Assembly: GCA_029880265.1 (NCBI GenBank)
Contig: JAOUOT010000008.1
Span: forward strand, 1-43,310
DNA: 43,310 nucleotides
Direction of reading: 5' to 3'
From: Spirochaetia bacterium
GTDB taxonomy: Bacteria > Spirochaetota > Leptospiria > Turneriellales > JAOUOS01
The translations under genes and the position numbers were made by a program. Positions 16,081 to 25,453 of this stretch are shown in pieces. The notes under the pieces are model-generated. The model saw nothing but the letters and a program-made list of their open reading frames with translations. It ran no database searches and was not told where the DNA came from. Positions within the stretch are counted from its first letter, which is position 1; every line of letters starts with the position of its first letter.

Positions 16081-16110
16081 TAAAAAAAGTCGGTATAAAA
16101 TATAAAATGC

Positions 16111-16260
16111 AAAAAGATACCAATTTCCTTTTGCCTGTTTAACCGCTTTATGCAGGGCATGCACCTTGCCCAGCCATCCTGTGGGTAGTTCTTTTATATG
16201 TAGGGGTTTTAGAGCCTCTTTAATATCTAGAGACAATAAGAATTTATATTGAAAAACACG
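16111..16260 (-). pseudogene. Fragment of a family 2 glycosyltransferase
   Basis: On the minus strand one frame reads about 50 codons that include ELPTGWLGKVHALHKAV and KQAKGNWYLF. This is the conserved segment just before the TDAD metal motif in HpnB-like and related GT2 enzymes (usually LPxGWxGKxxAL, then A-x-G-xx-LF). The DAD motif itself is missing: the frame continues as AFYILYR into the araC tail repeat and stops. There is no start or remaining domain, so this is a decayed piece left at a rearrangement border. The rest of the gap up to the pirin gene is AT-rich and shows no other gene. Confidence 0.6.
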
Positions 16261-16361
16261 ATTATTTTAATTAATATGTAATAATAAAAAAAACTATTAT
16301 ATGGTAAACAAGCGTATAAAAATGGGACAACAGTTTGACATAGAAAAATAGCAATGGCAAA

Positions 16362-17213
16362 ATGGAAAACGCAAGAAAAATAAAGCAGATATTCAAAAGC
16401 AAGCCTGTAACAGAAGGCGCGGGGGTGCGCCTAAAAAGAGCCTTCGGTTATCATGAAGTACCGCTTTTTGATCCTTTTCTGCTTTTAGACGATTTCAGAT
16501 CAGATAATTTGGCTGATTATATTAACGGTTTCCCGTGGCACCCTCATAGGGGAATCGAAACAATAACATATATTTTAGAAGGCGCGGTAGAGCATCAGGA
16601 TAGTCTTGAAAATAAAGGTATTCTCGAAAAAGGAGACGTACAGTGGATGACCGCCGGTAGCGGCATCATTCATCAGGAAATGCCCCAAAAAAGCTCTGAC
16701 AATAAAATGGAAGGCTTTCAGCTTTGGGCGAATTTGCCGGCAAAATATAAAATGATAAATCCCCGTTATCAGGATATAAAATCAAACCAGATTAAGACCG
16801 CGACACTTGAAAATCACGTGAAAATCAAGGTTATCTCTGGAAAAATTGGCGATATTCAGGGGCCGGTAACAGATATTGTCATTGATCCTGAATATCTTGA
16901 TATAATAGTTCCCGCGAATACTTCATATATGCATCCGGCAAAAAAGGGTTATACTCTTTTTATATATATCATAGGCGGCAGGGGGATTGTTAAAGAAAAT
17001 GGAAAAGAAACTCATTTTGAAAATGAAGATTTAATTTTATTTGATGACGGAGACTTTATAGAAGTTTCTGCCGCAGACGCAAGCTTCCGTTTTCTGCTGG
17101 TATCGGGAAAACCAATCAATGAACCCGTCGCGTGGCGAGGGCCCATTGTCATGAATACAAAAGAAGAACTTGATACCGCTTTTCAGCAACTGAGCGAAGG
17201 AACGTTTATTTAA
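16362..17213 (+). CDS. Pirin family protein
   Basis: A 283-residue bicupin of the pirin family. The N-terminal cupin carries the metal ligands: His60 and His62 in FPWHPHRGIETITYIL, and His104 and Glu106 in GSGIIHQEMP, matching the His/His/His/Glu set of human pirin. It should bind one iron; bacterial pirins are described as quercetin dioxygenase-like enzymes or as protein regulators of metabolic enzymes. Length is normal. The ATG at 16362 has no clear Shine-Dalgarno sequence. It lies between araC copy 2 and a CsgG-like gene on the same strand, and a nearly identical deleted copy lies at 8961, which links pirin to the duplicated cassette. Confidence 0.92.
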   Translation: MENARKIKQIFKSKPVTEGAGVRLKRAFGYHEVPLFDPFLLLDDFRSDNLADYINGFPWHPHRGIETITYILEGAVEHQDSLENKGILEKGDVQWMTAGSGIIHQEMPQKSSDNKMEGFQLWANLPAKYKMINPRYQDIKSNQIKTATLENHVKIKVISGKIGDIQGPVTDIVIDPEYLDIIVPANTSYMHPAKKGYTLFIYIIGGRGIVKENGKETHFENEDLILFDDGDFIEVSAADASFRFLLVSGKPINEPVAWRGPIVMNTKEELDTAFQQLSEGTFI

Positions 17214-17378
17214 AATAAGACAAGAACTATCTTCTCGATCAGGTAGTTAAAATCTCGTATGAATCATTTGAACTTCTAGGCATAAACCGTAAAATAATGA
17301 AAGACTATTCTCTTTTTTGATGAGCAATTGAAAAATAAAAAAAATTTACATTATGTTTCATAAAAATCTTTTGATTCT

Positions 17379-19073
17379 ATGAATATAAAAAAGTATTTTT
17401 TAACAGCTATTTTAATTGTATCGCCTGTATTGGCGAAATCGAATAACCAGACTATTCGTATCGGCATTATGGATTTTTCAAGCACAACGACCAGCCCTTC
17501 ATATAAAAATCTTGGCATCGGTATGTCGCAAATGTACATGACCGGCCTAAACAAGATTCAAGGAATTTTAATTGTAAATAGGCAAAGAGAAGATTTACTG
17601 AAAGTATTTGATGAGATAGCATTAGGGCAAACAGGTCTTATCGATGAAGAAACAGCCGTTGAAGCCGGCAATATGTTAGGAGCAAATTTTTTACTGCTTG
17701 GCTCATTTACAGAAGTCAACAGCCAGATCAATATAAATATTAGATTAATTGATGTTGAAAATAATACGATAGTTCTGACTGACGAAAAAGAGGGCAATAT
17801 CAATGATTACTTTAAAATAATTAAAGAAAGTCGAAAAAAAATTATTGTTCAAATTGAAAAAATGAAAGAAGTCTCTTTAAAACTTGAAGATATATATCAG
17901 CCCAAGATCAACTCACTCGTTGCGTTAAGCGACGGTATTAAGGCCCAGGATGAGGGAGACGAAACAGAAGCAAAAAAGCAATATCAAAATGCCATAAATC
18001 AAGACCCAGAGTTTAAGCTCGCAAAAATTTTCTTAGATAAACTTGTACTGAATACTTCTAAATTTAAAACTATTTATGAACAATACTATCCGAATACAAA
18101 CCCTGCCTATTTAGGCATAATTCATTATGACAAATTATATTCAAGTTTTTCAATGACTGACAGCCCTCTGCCATGGCTTTCCGGTCCGCAGTGGAAAGAT
18201 TTAGGCGAGAACAATGCTGAGTTTTACCAGGCCGATCGCAGCTTTATTTATGGTTATGAGTTTCCTGTATCTGATGATTTAGGGTTTGGTGTTGAAGCTT
18301 TTATTTCAGGATTTACCGACGCAGTGAGATTTAAGGGCGATGAAACAGGAGCAAGCAACATTAATACTTTTTATGGCGCAAAGCTTTCATCAGGCTGGAA
18401 GACAAATGATAATTTTGGGCTCGGAGGTTCTGTGTCGGTTCTTCTTCATGAAAAGCAAGGCTTTGACATGGCCGGGGATGCATTCTCAGTCATTCCAAAC
18501 GAGGGGACCTCTACAGAATTTGCCGGTACTATCGGATTTTTAATAAAGAATAAAAAATCAACTGTCATGTTTGACTCTCTTGTTGGTTTTACAAATATAG
18601 GAATAAATGTAATCAATCCCGAGCTTCAGACTGTAATCTATGACGCGATTACTTTCCCTGATATCTATATCTATGAAGATTCTTCAGCTAAAGAACCCAT
18701 TTATAACGAGAATACTTTTACAATGGCATTTTTCAATAAGAAGGCATTTGGCGTGGTGAAAGAAGTGAATACCATTTATACTGACCGCGATTATTTTGTG
18801 GCCCGCCTGATACCCGCTGTAGAATTCTGGGCTTTTGACAGTTTATCTTTAAGAATAGGAGCAGAAGGAAGTTATCATAAATTCGCTTCTGGTTCAGAAT
18901 TTGGCATTGGGGGTACAGCAGCTTCTACTCTTCGTTTTTTAAGCGAGGGAATAGAGTTTGATTATAACGCGACATACCGAAAAAGGCCTGCGCGAACATT
19001 TAAAAATAAAAACCTAAACCAGTTTGTCTTTGTGTTTTCGGTCAGTAAGCAGAATATATTTCTGTCGAGATGA
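17379..19073 (+). CDS. Exported CsgG-like protein with TPR and beta-barrel-like C-terminus (copy 3)
   Basis: A 564-residue homologue of copy 2. Signal peptide 1-19 (VLA then K). CsgG-like part at about 25-165 (IRIGIMDFSSTTTSPSYKNL, VNRQREDLLKVF, GQTGLIDEE, GANFLLLGSFTEV). A TPR-like helix pair follows (ALSDGIKAQDEGDETEAKKQ, then INQDPEFKLAKIFLDKL), and a 330-residue beta-rich end. Shared landmarks with copy 2 are NPAYLG, the FFNKKAF segment, IYTDRD and VEFW. Overall identity is modest, far below that of the neighbouring araC copies. Located 165 bp after pirin on the same strand. Expected in the periplasm or outer membrane; the role is unknown. Confidence 0.82.
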   Translation: MNIKKYFLTAILIVSPVLAKSNNQTIRIGIMDFSSTTTSPSYKNLGIGMSQMYMTGLNKIQGILIVNRQREDLLKVFDEIALGQTGLIDEETAVEAGNMLGANFLLLGSFTEVNSQININIRLIDVENNTIVLTDEKEGNINDYFKIIKESRKKIIVQIEKMKEVSLKLEDIYQPKINSLVALSDGIKAQDEGDETEAKKQYQNAINQDPEFKLAKIFLDKLVLNTSKFKTIYEQYYPNTNPAYLGIIHYDKLYSSFSMTDSPLPWLSGPQWKDLGENNAEFYQADRSFIYGYEFPVSDDLGFGVEAFISGFTDAVRFKGDETGASNINTFYGAKLSSGWKTNDNFGLGGSVSVLLHEKQGFDMAGDAFSVIPNEGTSTEFAGTIGFLIKNKKSTVMFDSLVGFTNIGINVINPELQTVIYDAITFPDIYIYEDSSAKEPIYNENTFTMAFFNKKAFGVVKEVNTIYTDRDYFVARLIPAVEFWAFDSLSLRIGAEGSYHKFASGSEFGIGGTAASTLRFLSEGIEFDYNATYRKRPARTFKNKNLNQFVFVFSVSKQNIFLSR

Positions 19074-19312
19074 GAATAAATAGTATTGGTTAACCTCAAT
19101 TAAGATAAGAACGTATTTTATATCTGTATTAAAAGAACTTGAAAAAGACAAATTTTTCTGGTTTATGTCATGAATGTAAATTTTTTCGTTTTTCATAAGC
19201 AAAAAATTTAACAGATACCCATTTATTTTCGAGTAAATCGTGTTTTTTACAATTTGCGAATTTCATTTGTTTTCAGCTTAATAAGACGCAAAAGATAAAG
19301 TTATTGACTAAC

Positions 19313-19321
19313 TGATATAAT
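19313..19321 (+). promoter_or_regulatory. Extended -10 promoter of mfd
   Basis: TGATATAAT gives a perfect -10 box (TATAAT, 19316-19321) with the TGN extension, which can work without a good -35. The mfd ATG lies 27 bp downstream. The gap after the csgG-like gene (19074-19348) is AT-rich and shows no gene. Confidence 0.6.
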
Positions 19322-19348
19322 TTTCAACTTAAAAAACCAGTAAAACCA

Positions 19349-22300
19349 ATGAACAACATCGATCTTCTCATCCAGAGCTTTTTAGAGCATCCTGAAATAA
19401 AAGAAATTCAGAAGAAAAAAGAAAAAACCATTACGGGCCTTTCTTTTGGCGCCTCGGCTTTATTGTTAAACGCTTTTACAAACGGTTTTAGCGGCAAAGA
19501 AAATTATCTTATTTTAACGCCCAACGCCAGACTCGCCAAAGAACTGTACGAACTTTGTTCTTTTCTTGAAAATCAAAAAACAGAGAAAAAAGATGACGAG
19601 TTTGTACTGCATTTTCCCGACTGGGGAATGCTGCCTTTTACCCACAGCCGTCCCGATTCTGAAAAAGAGGGATTAAGAGCAAAATGCTTAAGCCGCTTAT
19701 CTGACGCAGCCGGCCTTACTGTTATCGCTTCTATCGACGTACTCGCAAGAAAACTGCCCGCGCCGGGTTATTTTAAAGAAAACAATATATTCTTAAAAAA
19801 GGGGCAGATATTTTCTATTCGCGAAATCGCTGAAAAACTGTCGGGTTTAGGCTATGAAAAAGTCGACATGGTTGAAACACCCGGGCATTTCAGCGTTAAA
19901 GGCGGCATCGTCGATATATTCTGCAGCGCATATTTTAACCCCTTAAGAGTAGATTTTTTCGGCGACGATATCGAGTCTATTCGGTTTTTTAACCCGTTAA
20001 GTCAAAAATCGTATGAACAGATATCTTCGGTTACGATTTATTCAAGAAGAGACATCCCTTTTTCGCCTTCTGATATTGAAGGCCTTTCAAAAAAGCTGCT
20101 TGAAGATTCTGAAAAACAAAAAAAACATCCGCCCCCTTTTGTAACAAAAAAAGACGCCGGTAATTTTGACGGTCTTTGGGATTTTTATCCTATGCTTTGG
20201 GAGACAACTTCGTTGTTAGATTATTTTCAAGAACCTCCTAATATTATCGTTTGGGATTTTGACGCCGCCCGCGAAAGACTTTCATACTTTTTAGAAGAGC
20301 TGAGTTTTTTAAGACAAAAAAACGAAGAAAAGCTTCATCTTGAAACAAGCGATTTATTTTTTGATCTAGATTCTGTTTTGCATCTTTTGAAAGACGCCGT
20401 CTCTGCGGCAAGCGTTCCGAGATCGTTAAGCGATTTTTCTGTTCACATTAAAGACGCTCCGTTATTTAAAGGCAAAATTTCTTCAATGGTAGAAACCTTA
20501 AACCAAAACGATTATGCCGATAAAAAAGTTTTCATTTCAAGCCGGTTTGAAGGTCAAAAAGAAAGGCTTGAGCATGTTTTAAGCGGCTATAAAGATAAAA
20601 AGTTTTCGCCTCATTTTTTAATTGCGCCTTTTAGAGAGGGCTTTTCATGGCAGGGCGGAGCGCTTCTTACCGACAAAGAAATTTTCGGAAAATCTGTAAA
20701 AACTTTTCGCGCGTCAAAAAGCGCAACGCAGGTTATTGACAGTTTTGTAGATTTAAAAGAAGGCGATAATATTGTTCACATTCATTACGGCATAGGGCGT
20801 TTTATAAGGCTTAAGCGAATGAAAGCCGCCGGTTTTGAAAGAGATTTTTTAGAGATAGAGTATGCCGGTTCCGATAAATTGTACGTGCCGCTTGAGCAGT
20901 TAAGTCATGTTCACCGTTATATCGGCTCGGTTGAAAATCCTTCTCTTGATTTTCTGGGTAAAAAATCTTCATGGGAAAAAACAAAAGCAAGGGTTAAAGA
21001 GTCGATTGAAAAACTTGCAGGCGAACTTTTGGAGCTTTACGCCAAACGCGAAAAAGCGCGGGGCATTGCCTACCCGAAAGATACGCGTTTTCAGGAAGAG
21101 TTTGAGGCGGGTTTTCCCTATGAAGAAACAGACGATCAAATAAGCTCTATTAACGAAGTTAAAAAAGATATGGAATCTGAAAAACCGATGGATAGACTCA
21201 TCTGCGGCGACGTCGGGTTTGGCAAAACAGAAGTGGCCATAAGGGCGGCCTTTAAAGCTGTCATGGCGGGCAAGCAGGCGGCCGTTCTTTGCCCTACGAC
21301 GATTCTGGCCTTTCAGCATTACAATACTTTTAAAGAAAGATTTTCAAGCTACCCTGTCAGTATTGATTTTATGAGCCGATTTAAAACCGCGGCCCAGATA
21401 AGAGACGTAAAAGAAAGAATGAAAACCGGAAAGCTTGACATTGTCATAGGAACCCATGGTCTTTTAGGAAAGTCTATTGCGTTTCAAAATCTGGGGCTTC
21501 TTATCATTGACGAAGAGCAGCGCTTTGGGGTAAAACACAAAGAAACCATAAAGAAGTTAAGAACAAATGTCGACTGCATGACCCTGACGGCCACGCCCAT
21601 ACCCCGAACATTGCAGATGTCGCTTGTGGGCATTCGCGATTTAAGTTTAATTGAAACGCCTCCTCGAAATCGCCAGAAAATTGAAACTTATGTGGCCGAA
21701 GAAAACGACGAGATTTTAAGACATGCCATTAAAGAAGAAATAAAAAGAATGGGGCAGGTTTATATACTTCATAACAAAGTAAAAACAATTGACGTTCAGG
21801 CGAAACGAATAAGCAGCCTGTATCCGGGGGCAAAAATTTGTATTTTACACGGGCAGATGCCCGAAGACGACATTGAAAACGTCATGCTCGATTTTTATAA
21901 AGGATATTACGATATTCTTGTAAGCACCACCATCATTGAATCGGGCATTGACATACCCAATGTAAATACGCTTATCGTCATGAATTCGCAAGATTTTGGC
22001 TTAAGCCAAATGTACCAGCTTAAAGGACGAGTGGGAAGGTCTGACCGGCAGGCGTTCGCTTATTTTTTATATCCAGAGAAAAGAGTATTATCTGAAACCG
22101 CTCAAAAAAGATTAAACACCATTCAAGAATATGACGAGCTTGGGGCCGGATTTAAAATCGCAATGAAAGATCTTGAAATAAGAGGCGCGGGCAATATTTT
22201 AGGCAAAGAACAGTCGGGAGATATTATGGAAGTCGGTTTTGAGCTGTATGTCAGAATGCTGCAAGATAAAATCGCCGAGCTTAAAGACGAAGCCAAAGAA

Positions 22301-22741
22301 GAATTTGAAGCGGCAGTAAGCGTGCCGCAAGATTTTTACTTCCCCGACGAGTATATTGCCGATACCCGTCAAAAAATGGAATTTTATAAGAAAATGATTT
22401 CAGCGGGAACCCTCGAGAATCTTCAAATTATAACAGAGACCATGCAAGACAGGTTCGGAAAAATACCCGAAAAAGTAGAAACGATGATTGTTCAAGAAGC
22501 GGTAAAAATATTGGCCAATCGTCTCAAAATAGAAAAGGTCGAATTAAAAGAAGGCTGCTTCTTATTGACCGCCTCTGCCCATACCGATGTTTCTATGGAA
22601 AAGCTCTTAGAGCTCATGAAAAACGATAAGCGTTTTCAGTTTAACCCTGTCGACCCCCGCCAGATCATATTTAGACCTTTGCAAAAAGAAACAGGCAAGG
22701 CCCTTCTTGAGTTAAGAAGGGTTTTAGAATACTTGATATAA
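19349..22741 (+). CDS. mfd: Transcription-repair coupling factor Mfd
   Basis: A 1130-residue protein with full Mfd layout. The UvrB-homology region lies in the first 330 residues (TPNARLAKELYEL, VETPGHFSVKGGIVDIF). The RNA-polymerase interaction domain starts near 465 (LKEGDNIVHIHYGIGRF). The RecG-like translocase has Walker A GDVGFGKTE (about 620), the DEEQ box in LLIIDEEQRFGVKH (about 720) and TATPIPRT. The TRG-like motif region is KGRVGRSDRQAFAYF and the C-terminal TRCF domain follows. It removes stalled polymerase at DNA lesions and recruits UvrA. No Shine-Dalgarno sequence is evident before the ATG. It stands alone, facing the ATPase gene. Confidence 0.97.
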   Translation: MNNIDLLIQSFLEHPEIKEIQKKKEKTITGLSFGASALLLNAFTNGFSGKENYLILTPNARLAKELYELCSFLENQKTEKKDDEFVLHFPDWGMLPFTHSRPDSEKEGLRAKCLSRLSDAAGLTVIASIDVLARKLPAPGYFKENNIFLKKGQIFSIREIAEKLSGLGYEKVDMVETPGHFSVKGGIVDIFCSAYFNPLRVDFFGDDIESIRFFNPLSQKSYEQISSVTIYSRRDIPFSPSDIEGLSKKLLEDSEKQKKHPPPFVTKKDAGNFDGLWDFYPMLWETTSLLDYFQEPPNIIVWDFDAARERLSYFLEELSFLRQKNEEKLHLETSDLFFDLDSVLHLLKDAVSAASVPRSLSDFSVHIKDAPLFKGKISSMVETLNQNDYADKKVFISSRFEGQKERLEHVLSGYKDKKFSPHFLIAPFREGFSWQGGALLTDKEIFGKSVKTFRASKSATQVIDSFVDLKEGDNIVHIHYGIGRFIRLKRMKAAGFERDFLEIEYAGSDKLYVPLEQLSHVHRYIGSVENPSLDFLGKKSSWEKTKARVKESIEKLAGELLELYAKREKARGIAYPKDTRFQEEFEAGFPYEETDDQISSINEVKKDMESEKPMDRLICGDVGFGKTEVAIRAAFKAVMAGKQAAVLCPTTILAFQHYNTFKERFSSYPVSIDFMSRFKTAAQIRDVKERMKTGKLDIVIGTHGLLGKSIAFQNLGLLIIDEEQRFGVKHKETIKKLRTNVDCMTLTATPIPRTLQMSLVGIRDLSLIETPPRNRQKIETYVAEENDEILRHAIKEEIKRMGQVYILHNKVKTIDVQAKRISSLYPGAKICILHGQMPEDDIENVMLDFYKGYYDILVSTTIIESGIDIPNVNTLIVMNSQDFGLSQMYQLKGRVGRSDRQAFAYFLYPEKRVLSETAQKRLNTIQEYDELGAGFKIAMKDLEIRGAGNILGKEQSGDIMEVGFELYVRMLQDKIAELKDEAKEEFEAAVSVPQDFYFPDEYIADTRQKMEFYKKMISAGTLENLQIITETMQDRFGKIPEKVETMIVQEAVKILANRLKIEKVELKEGCFLLTASAHTDVSMEKLLELMKNDKRFQFNPVDPRQIIFRPLQKETGKALLELRRVLEYLI

Positions 22742-22780
22742 TCTTTTTTTTATAAACAGATAATTAAATTATAAATTCGT

Positions 22781-25243
22781 TTAGTTTTTTGCGCGGTAAA
22801 GTCTTAAAGAATTTAACACCACCACTATAGAGCTTATTGACATGGCGACAGCGGCCGCAAGAGGTATCAGAAGACCGCTAAAAGCCATGGGTAAAAGAAG
22901 AGCGTTATAAAAAAAAGAAAGCGTTAAGTTTTCAATAACCTTGCGTCTTGTTTTTTCGGCAAGCTTAAACAAAGAGACAAGCTGGTTTAAATTGTTTCCC
23001 ATCAGAAGAATATCGCTCGAATATACAGATATTTCGGCGGCGTTTGCAAAGCTTATTCCGGTATCGGCTTTTGCGAGAGCGATAGCGTCGTTTATGCCGT
23101 CTCCTATCATTGTAACAAGAGAGCCGTCTTTTTGAAATGATTGTATGATTTCTTTTTTTTCCTGCGGATTTACCTCGGCGTAAACCAGATCAATTCCCGT
23201 TTTTTTCGCAAGGCTTTCGGCTGTTTTTTTCTGATCGCCCGTCAATAAAACAATCTTTCTTTTTGCGCTCAATTTTTTTACGATATCGGCCGCGTTATCG
23301 CGCAGAAAATCAGAAAGCAAAAATACCGCCAAGATTTCGGCCTGTTTGGTTTTATTTTTCTGGCAGGCAAGATAAACGGCGGTATAAGACGGGTCGCGCT
23401 TTACCTCGGGCGTTTGTATGTTAATACTTTCCATGAGTTTTTCGGAACCCAGATAGTATTTGTTTTGATTAATATTTCCCGAAAGCCCTCTGCCCGGTAT
23501 ATTTTTTACGCCGAAAACCTTTATGTTTGTTTTTATTTTTTTATCTAAAAAAGCCTTCGCAACCGGATGTTTTACCTTGGCCGCGCTTTGCAGCGCGTAA
23601 GATATTTCGTTTATTTTATTTTGCGTTAGTTTTTTGTTAAATATTTTTGCTGAAACAATTTTCATATTGCCCTCGGTAAGAGTGCCCGTTTTATCAAAAA
23701 CAACATATGAGCTTTTCGCGATATTCTCGAGAACTCTGCCCCCGTGCATTAAAATTCCGTTTTTGTAGGCCTTTTGCGAAGCGACTATAAACGCCGTAGG
23801 AATTGAAAGATTCAAAGCGCAGGGGCACGCCGCTATCAAAAGCGAAATAGTATGCAAGATTGCGATATCGGTTGCCCCTTCTTGAATAAACTTCCAGAAA
23901 AGAAAAGTCATTATTCCCGCGATGAAAACAAATGCAATAAAATAGCGGCTTACTTTTTCTGCAAGTTTTTGCGTCGCGGGAAGACTATTTAAGCTTTCTT
24001 CGGCAAGTTTTGAAATATGAGTTAAGGCGCTGTCTTCTAATTTTTTTTCAACCCTAATTTCAATGGGACTTCCGACGCATTTTGAGCCGGCTAGTATTTT
24101 CTCTTTATTTTTTTTATGTATCGCCTTAAATTCTCCCGTTAATAGAGATTCTTCAATTTCGGCGTTTTTATTGACGAGAATGCCGTCTACGGGAACAATT
24201 TCTCCCGGATAAACACAGATAATGTCGTTAACTTTTATTTTTTCAACAGGTATATTCTTAGTTTTTCCTTTGCTCTTAAGATGGGCGGTTTTAGGCAGAC
24301 TTTTGCCGAGATTTTCGACATAATATAAGCTTCGCTCTTTGAATCTTGCCTCAATAAACCGGCCTATGAGTATAGCGAATGTAACAAAACAAACCGAGTC
24401 AAAATAGATTTCGCCTTTTTGACTGAAAAGAACATAAACGCTGTAAAAGTAAGCAAGAGAGATTCCGACGGAGGTTAAGATATCCATACTCAATATTTTT
24501 TGTTTTATCGAATGATAGGCGGTTTGAAAAAATGGCTTTGCCGAATATAAAAGAACAGGCGTAGCCATGAGCCAGCTTAGCATGTGAAAAAAATTTTTCA
24601 TCTGCTGTTCCATGAAGTCGAAATATCCGGCGTAAAGAGCCGAGCTTATAAGCATGGTGTTGCCCGTGAAAAAACCAGCCGTTACCATGCGCTTAAGAGT
24701 CTTGTTTGAAAAGGCCCTCGCTTCTTGTTCTTCTGTTTTTTGAACGGGCAGGGCGGTATAGCCTATCGCCGATATATTATCGCCGATTTCGCGCATGTTT
24801 GTTTTGTTAGAGTTCCAGACAATTCGGGCGCGATTTGTGGCAAGCTGTACTTCGGCTTCAATGACGCCGTCTATTCTTTTGAGAATATTTTCGTTAAGCC
24901 AGACGCATGAGGCGCAGTGAATGCCTTGTATGACAAAGTTAACTTCTTTAATGCCATCAGGGTCGGTTTGTATTTCTTCGTCCCATATTTCATAAGGAAG
25001 AGTTTTTGTTTTTTCTTTATCTGGTCTAAGAGAAAATTCGGTACGGTGCTCATAATAATTTTTATTGCCAGATGAGCAAATTAACAAATAAACCTGCGCG
25101 CATCCTTTGCAGCAGAAATGACGTTCTTCTGAAGAGTTTTCTTCTTTTGTTTTAATCTCTTTTTTATCGGGTATCTTATCTCCACAGTGAAAACATCGCG
25201 TATCGTCTTTGATATAGGTTTTTGCAGTATTTTTAGAGAGCAT
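22781..25243 (-). CDS. ccoI: CcoI/FixI-type copper-transporting P1B ATPase
   Basis: An 820-residue heavy-metal ATPase. The N-terminus has the extra cysteine domain typical of CcoI/FixI (Cys17/Cys20 and FCCKGC at 43-48), then an HMA domain with GIHCASC (Cys110/Cys113). Eight membrane segments surround the CPC ion site (AACPCALNLS, 473-475). The actuator loop has LLTGE (about 371), the phosphorylation motif is DKTGTLTEG (from 517), and the hinge is GDGINDAIALAKAD. The CcoI group exports copper needed to assemble cbb3-type cytochrome oxidase. No cco structural genes or ccoS are in the window, so the assignment rests on domain layout alone. Confidence 0.9.
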   Translation of the reverse strand: MLSKNTAKTYIKDDTRCFHCGDKIPDKKEIKTKEENSSEERHFCCKGCAQVYLLICSSGNKNYYEHRTEFSLRPDKEKTKTLPYEIWDEEIQTDPDGIKEVNFVIQGIHCASCVWLNENILKRIDGVIEAEVQLATNRARIVWNSNKTNMREIGDNISAIGYTALPVQKTEEQEARAFSNKTLKRMVTAGFFTGNTMLISSALYAGYFDFMEQQMKNFFHMLSWLMATPVLLYSAKPFFQTAYHSIKQKILSMDILTSVGISLAYFYSVYVLFSQKGEIYFDSVCFVTFAILIGRFIEARFKERSLYYVENLGKSLPKTAHLKSKGKTKNIPVEKIKVNDIICVYPGEIVPVDGILVNKNAEIEESLLTGEFKAIHKKNKEKILAGSKCVGSPIEIRVEKKLEDSALTHISKLAEESLNSLPATQKLAEKVSRYFIAFVFIAGIMTFLFWKFIQEGATDIAILHTISLLIAACPCALNLSIPTAFIVASQKAYKNGILMHGGRVLENIAKSSYVVFDKTGTLTEGNMKIVSAKIFNKKLTQNKINEISYALQSAAKVKHPVAKAFLDKKIKTNIKVFGVKNIPGRGLSGNINQNKYYLGSEKLMESINIQTPEVKRDPSYTAVYLACQKNKTKQAEILAVFLLSDFLRDNAADIVKKLSAKRKIVLLTGDQKKTAESLAKKTGIDLVYAEVNPQEKKEIIQSFQKDGSLVTMIGDGINDAIALAKADTGISFANAAEISVYSSDILLMGNNLNQLVSLFKLAEKTRRKVIENLTLSFFYNALLLPMAFSGLLIPLAAAVAMSISSIVVVLNSLRLYRAKN

Positions 25244-25420
25244 TTGTTTATACGTAAAAAAAAAATATTTCTGTCTGGTTGTAAAGTTTAGTATGAAGAA
25301 AAACCGATATTATTGATACGGAATGTACTCCCTACGTTTCGTAACTGCATCTTTTCAATAAGCGCATGGGTAATTTTAATTATCTTGCCTAGAGAAAAAA
25401 TGCTTATTCTCTCCGTCTGG

Positions 25421-25446
25421 AAACGCGGCATAACCGTGCCGCGTTT
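25421..25446 (-). terminator. Terminator of the zinc-ribbon gene
   Basis: AACGCGGCA (25422-25430) and TGCCGCGTT (25437-25445) form a 9-bp GC-rich stem with a six-base loop, starting 8 bp after the zinc-ribbon stop codon. The T-tract is short on the minus strand and better on the plus strand. Confidence 0.6.
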
Positions 25447-25453
25447 TCATTTT

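Noticed and set aside
7381..19073. A curli biogenesis locus
   Set aside because: CsgG-like domains occur, but no CsgA/B-type amyloid repeats, CsgE, CsgF or CsgD are present.
19304..19309. TTGACT as -35 box of mfd
   Set aside because: It is only 6 bp from the perfect TATAAT and no other -10 lies at a fitting distance.
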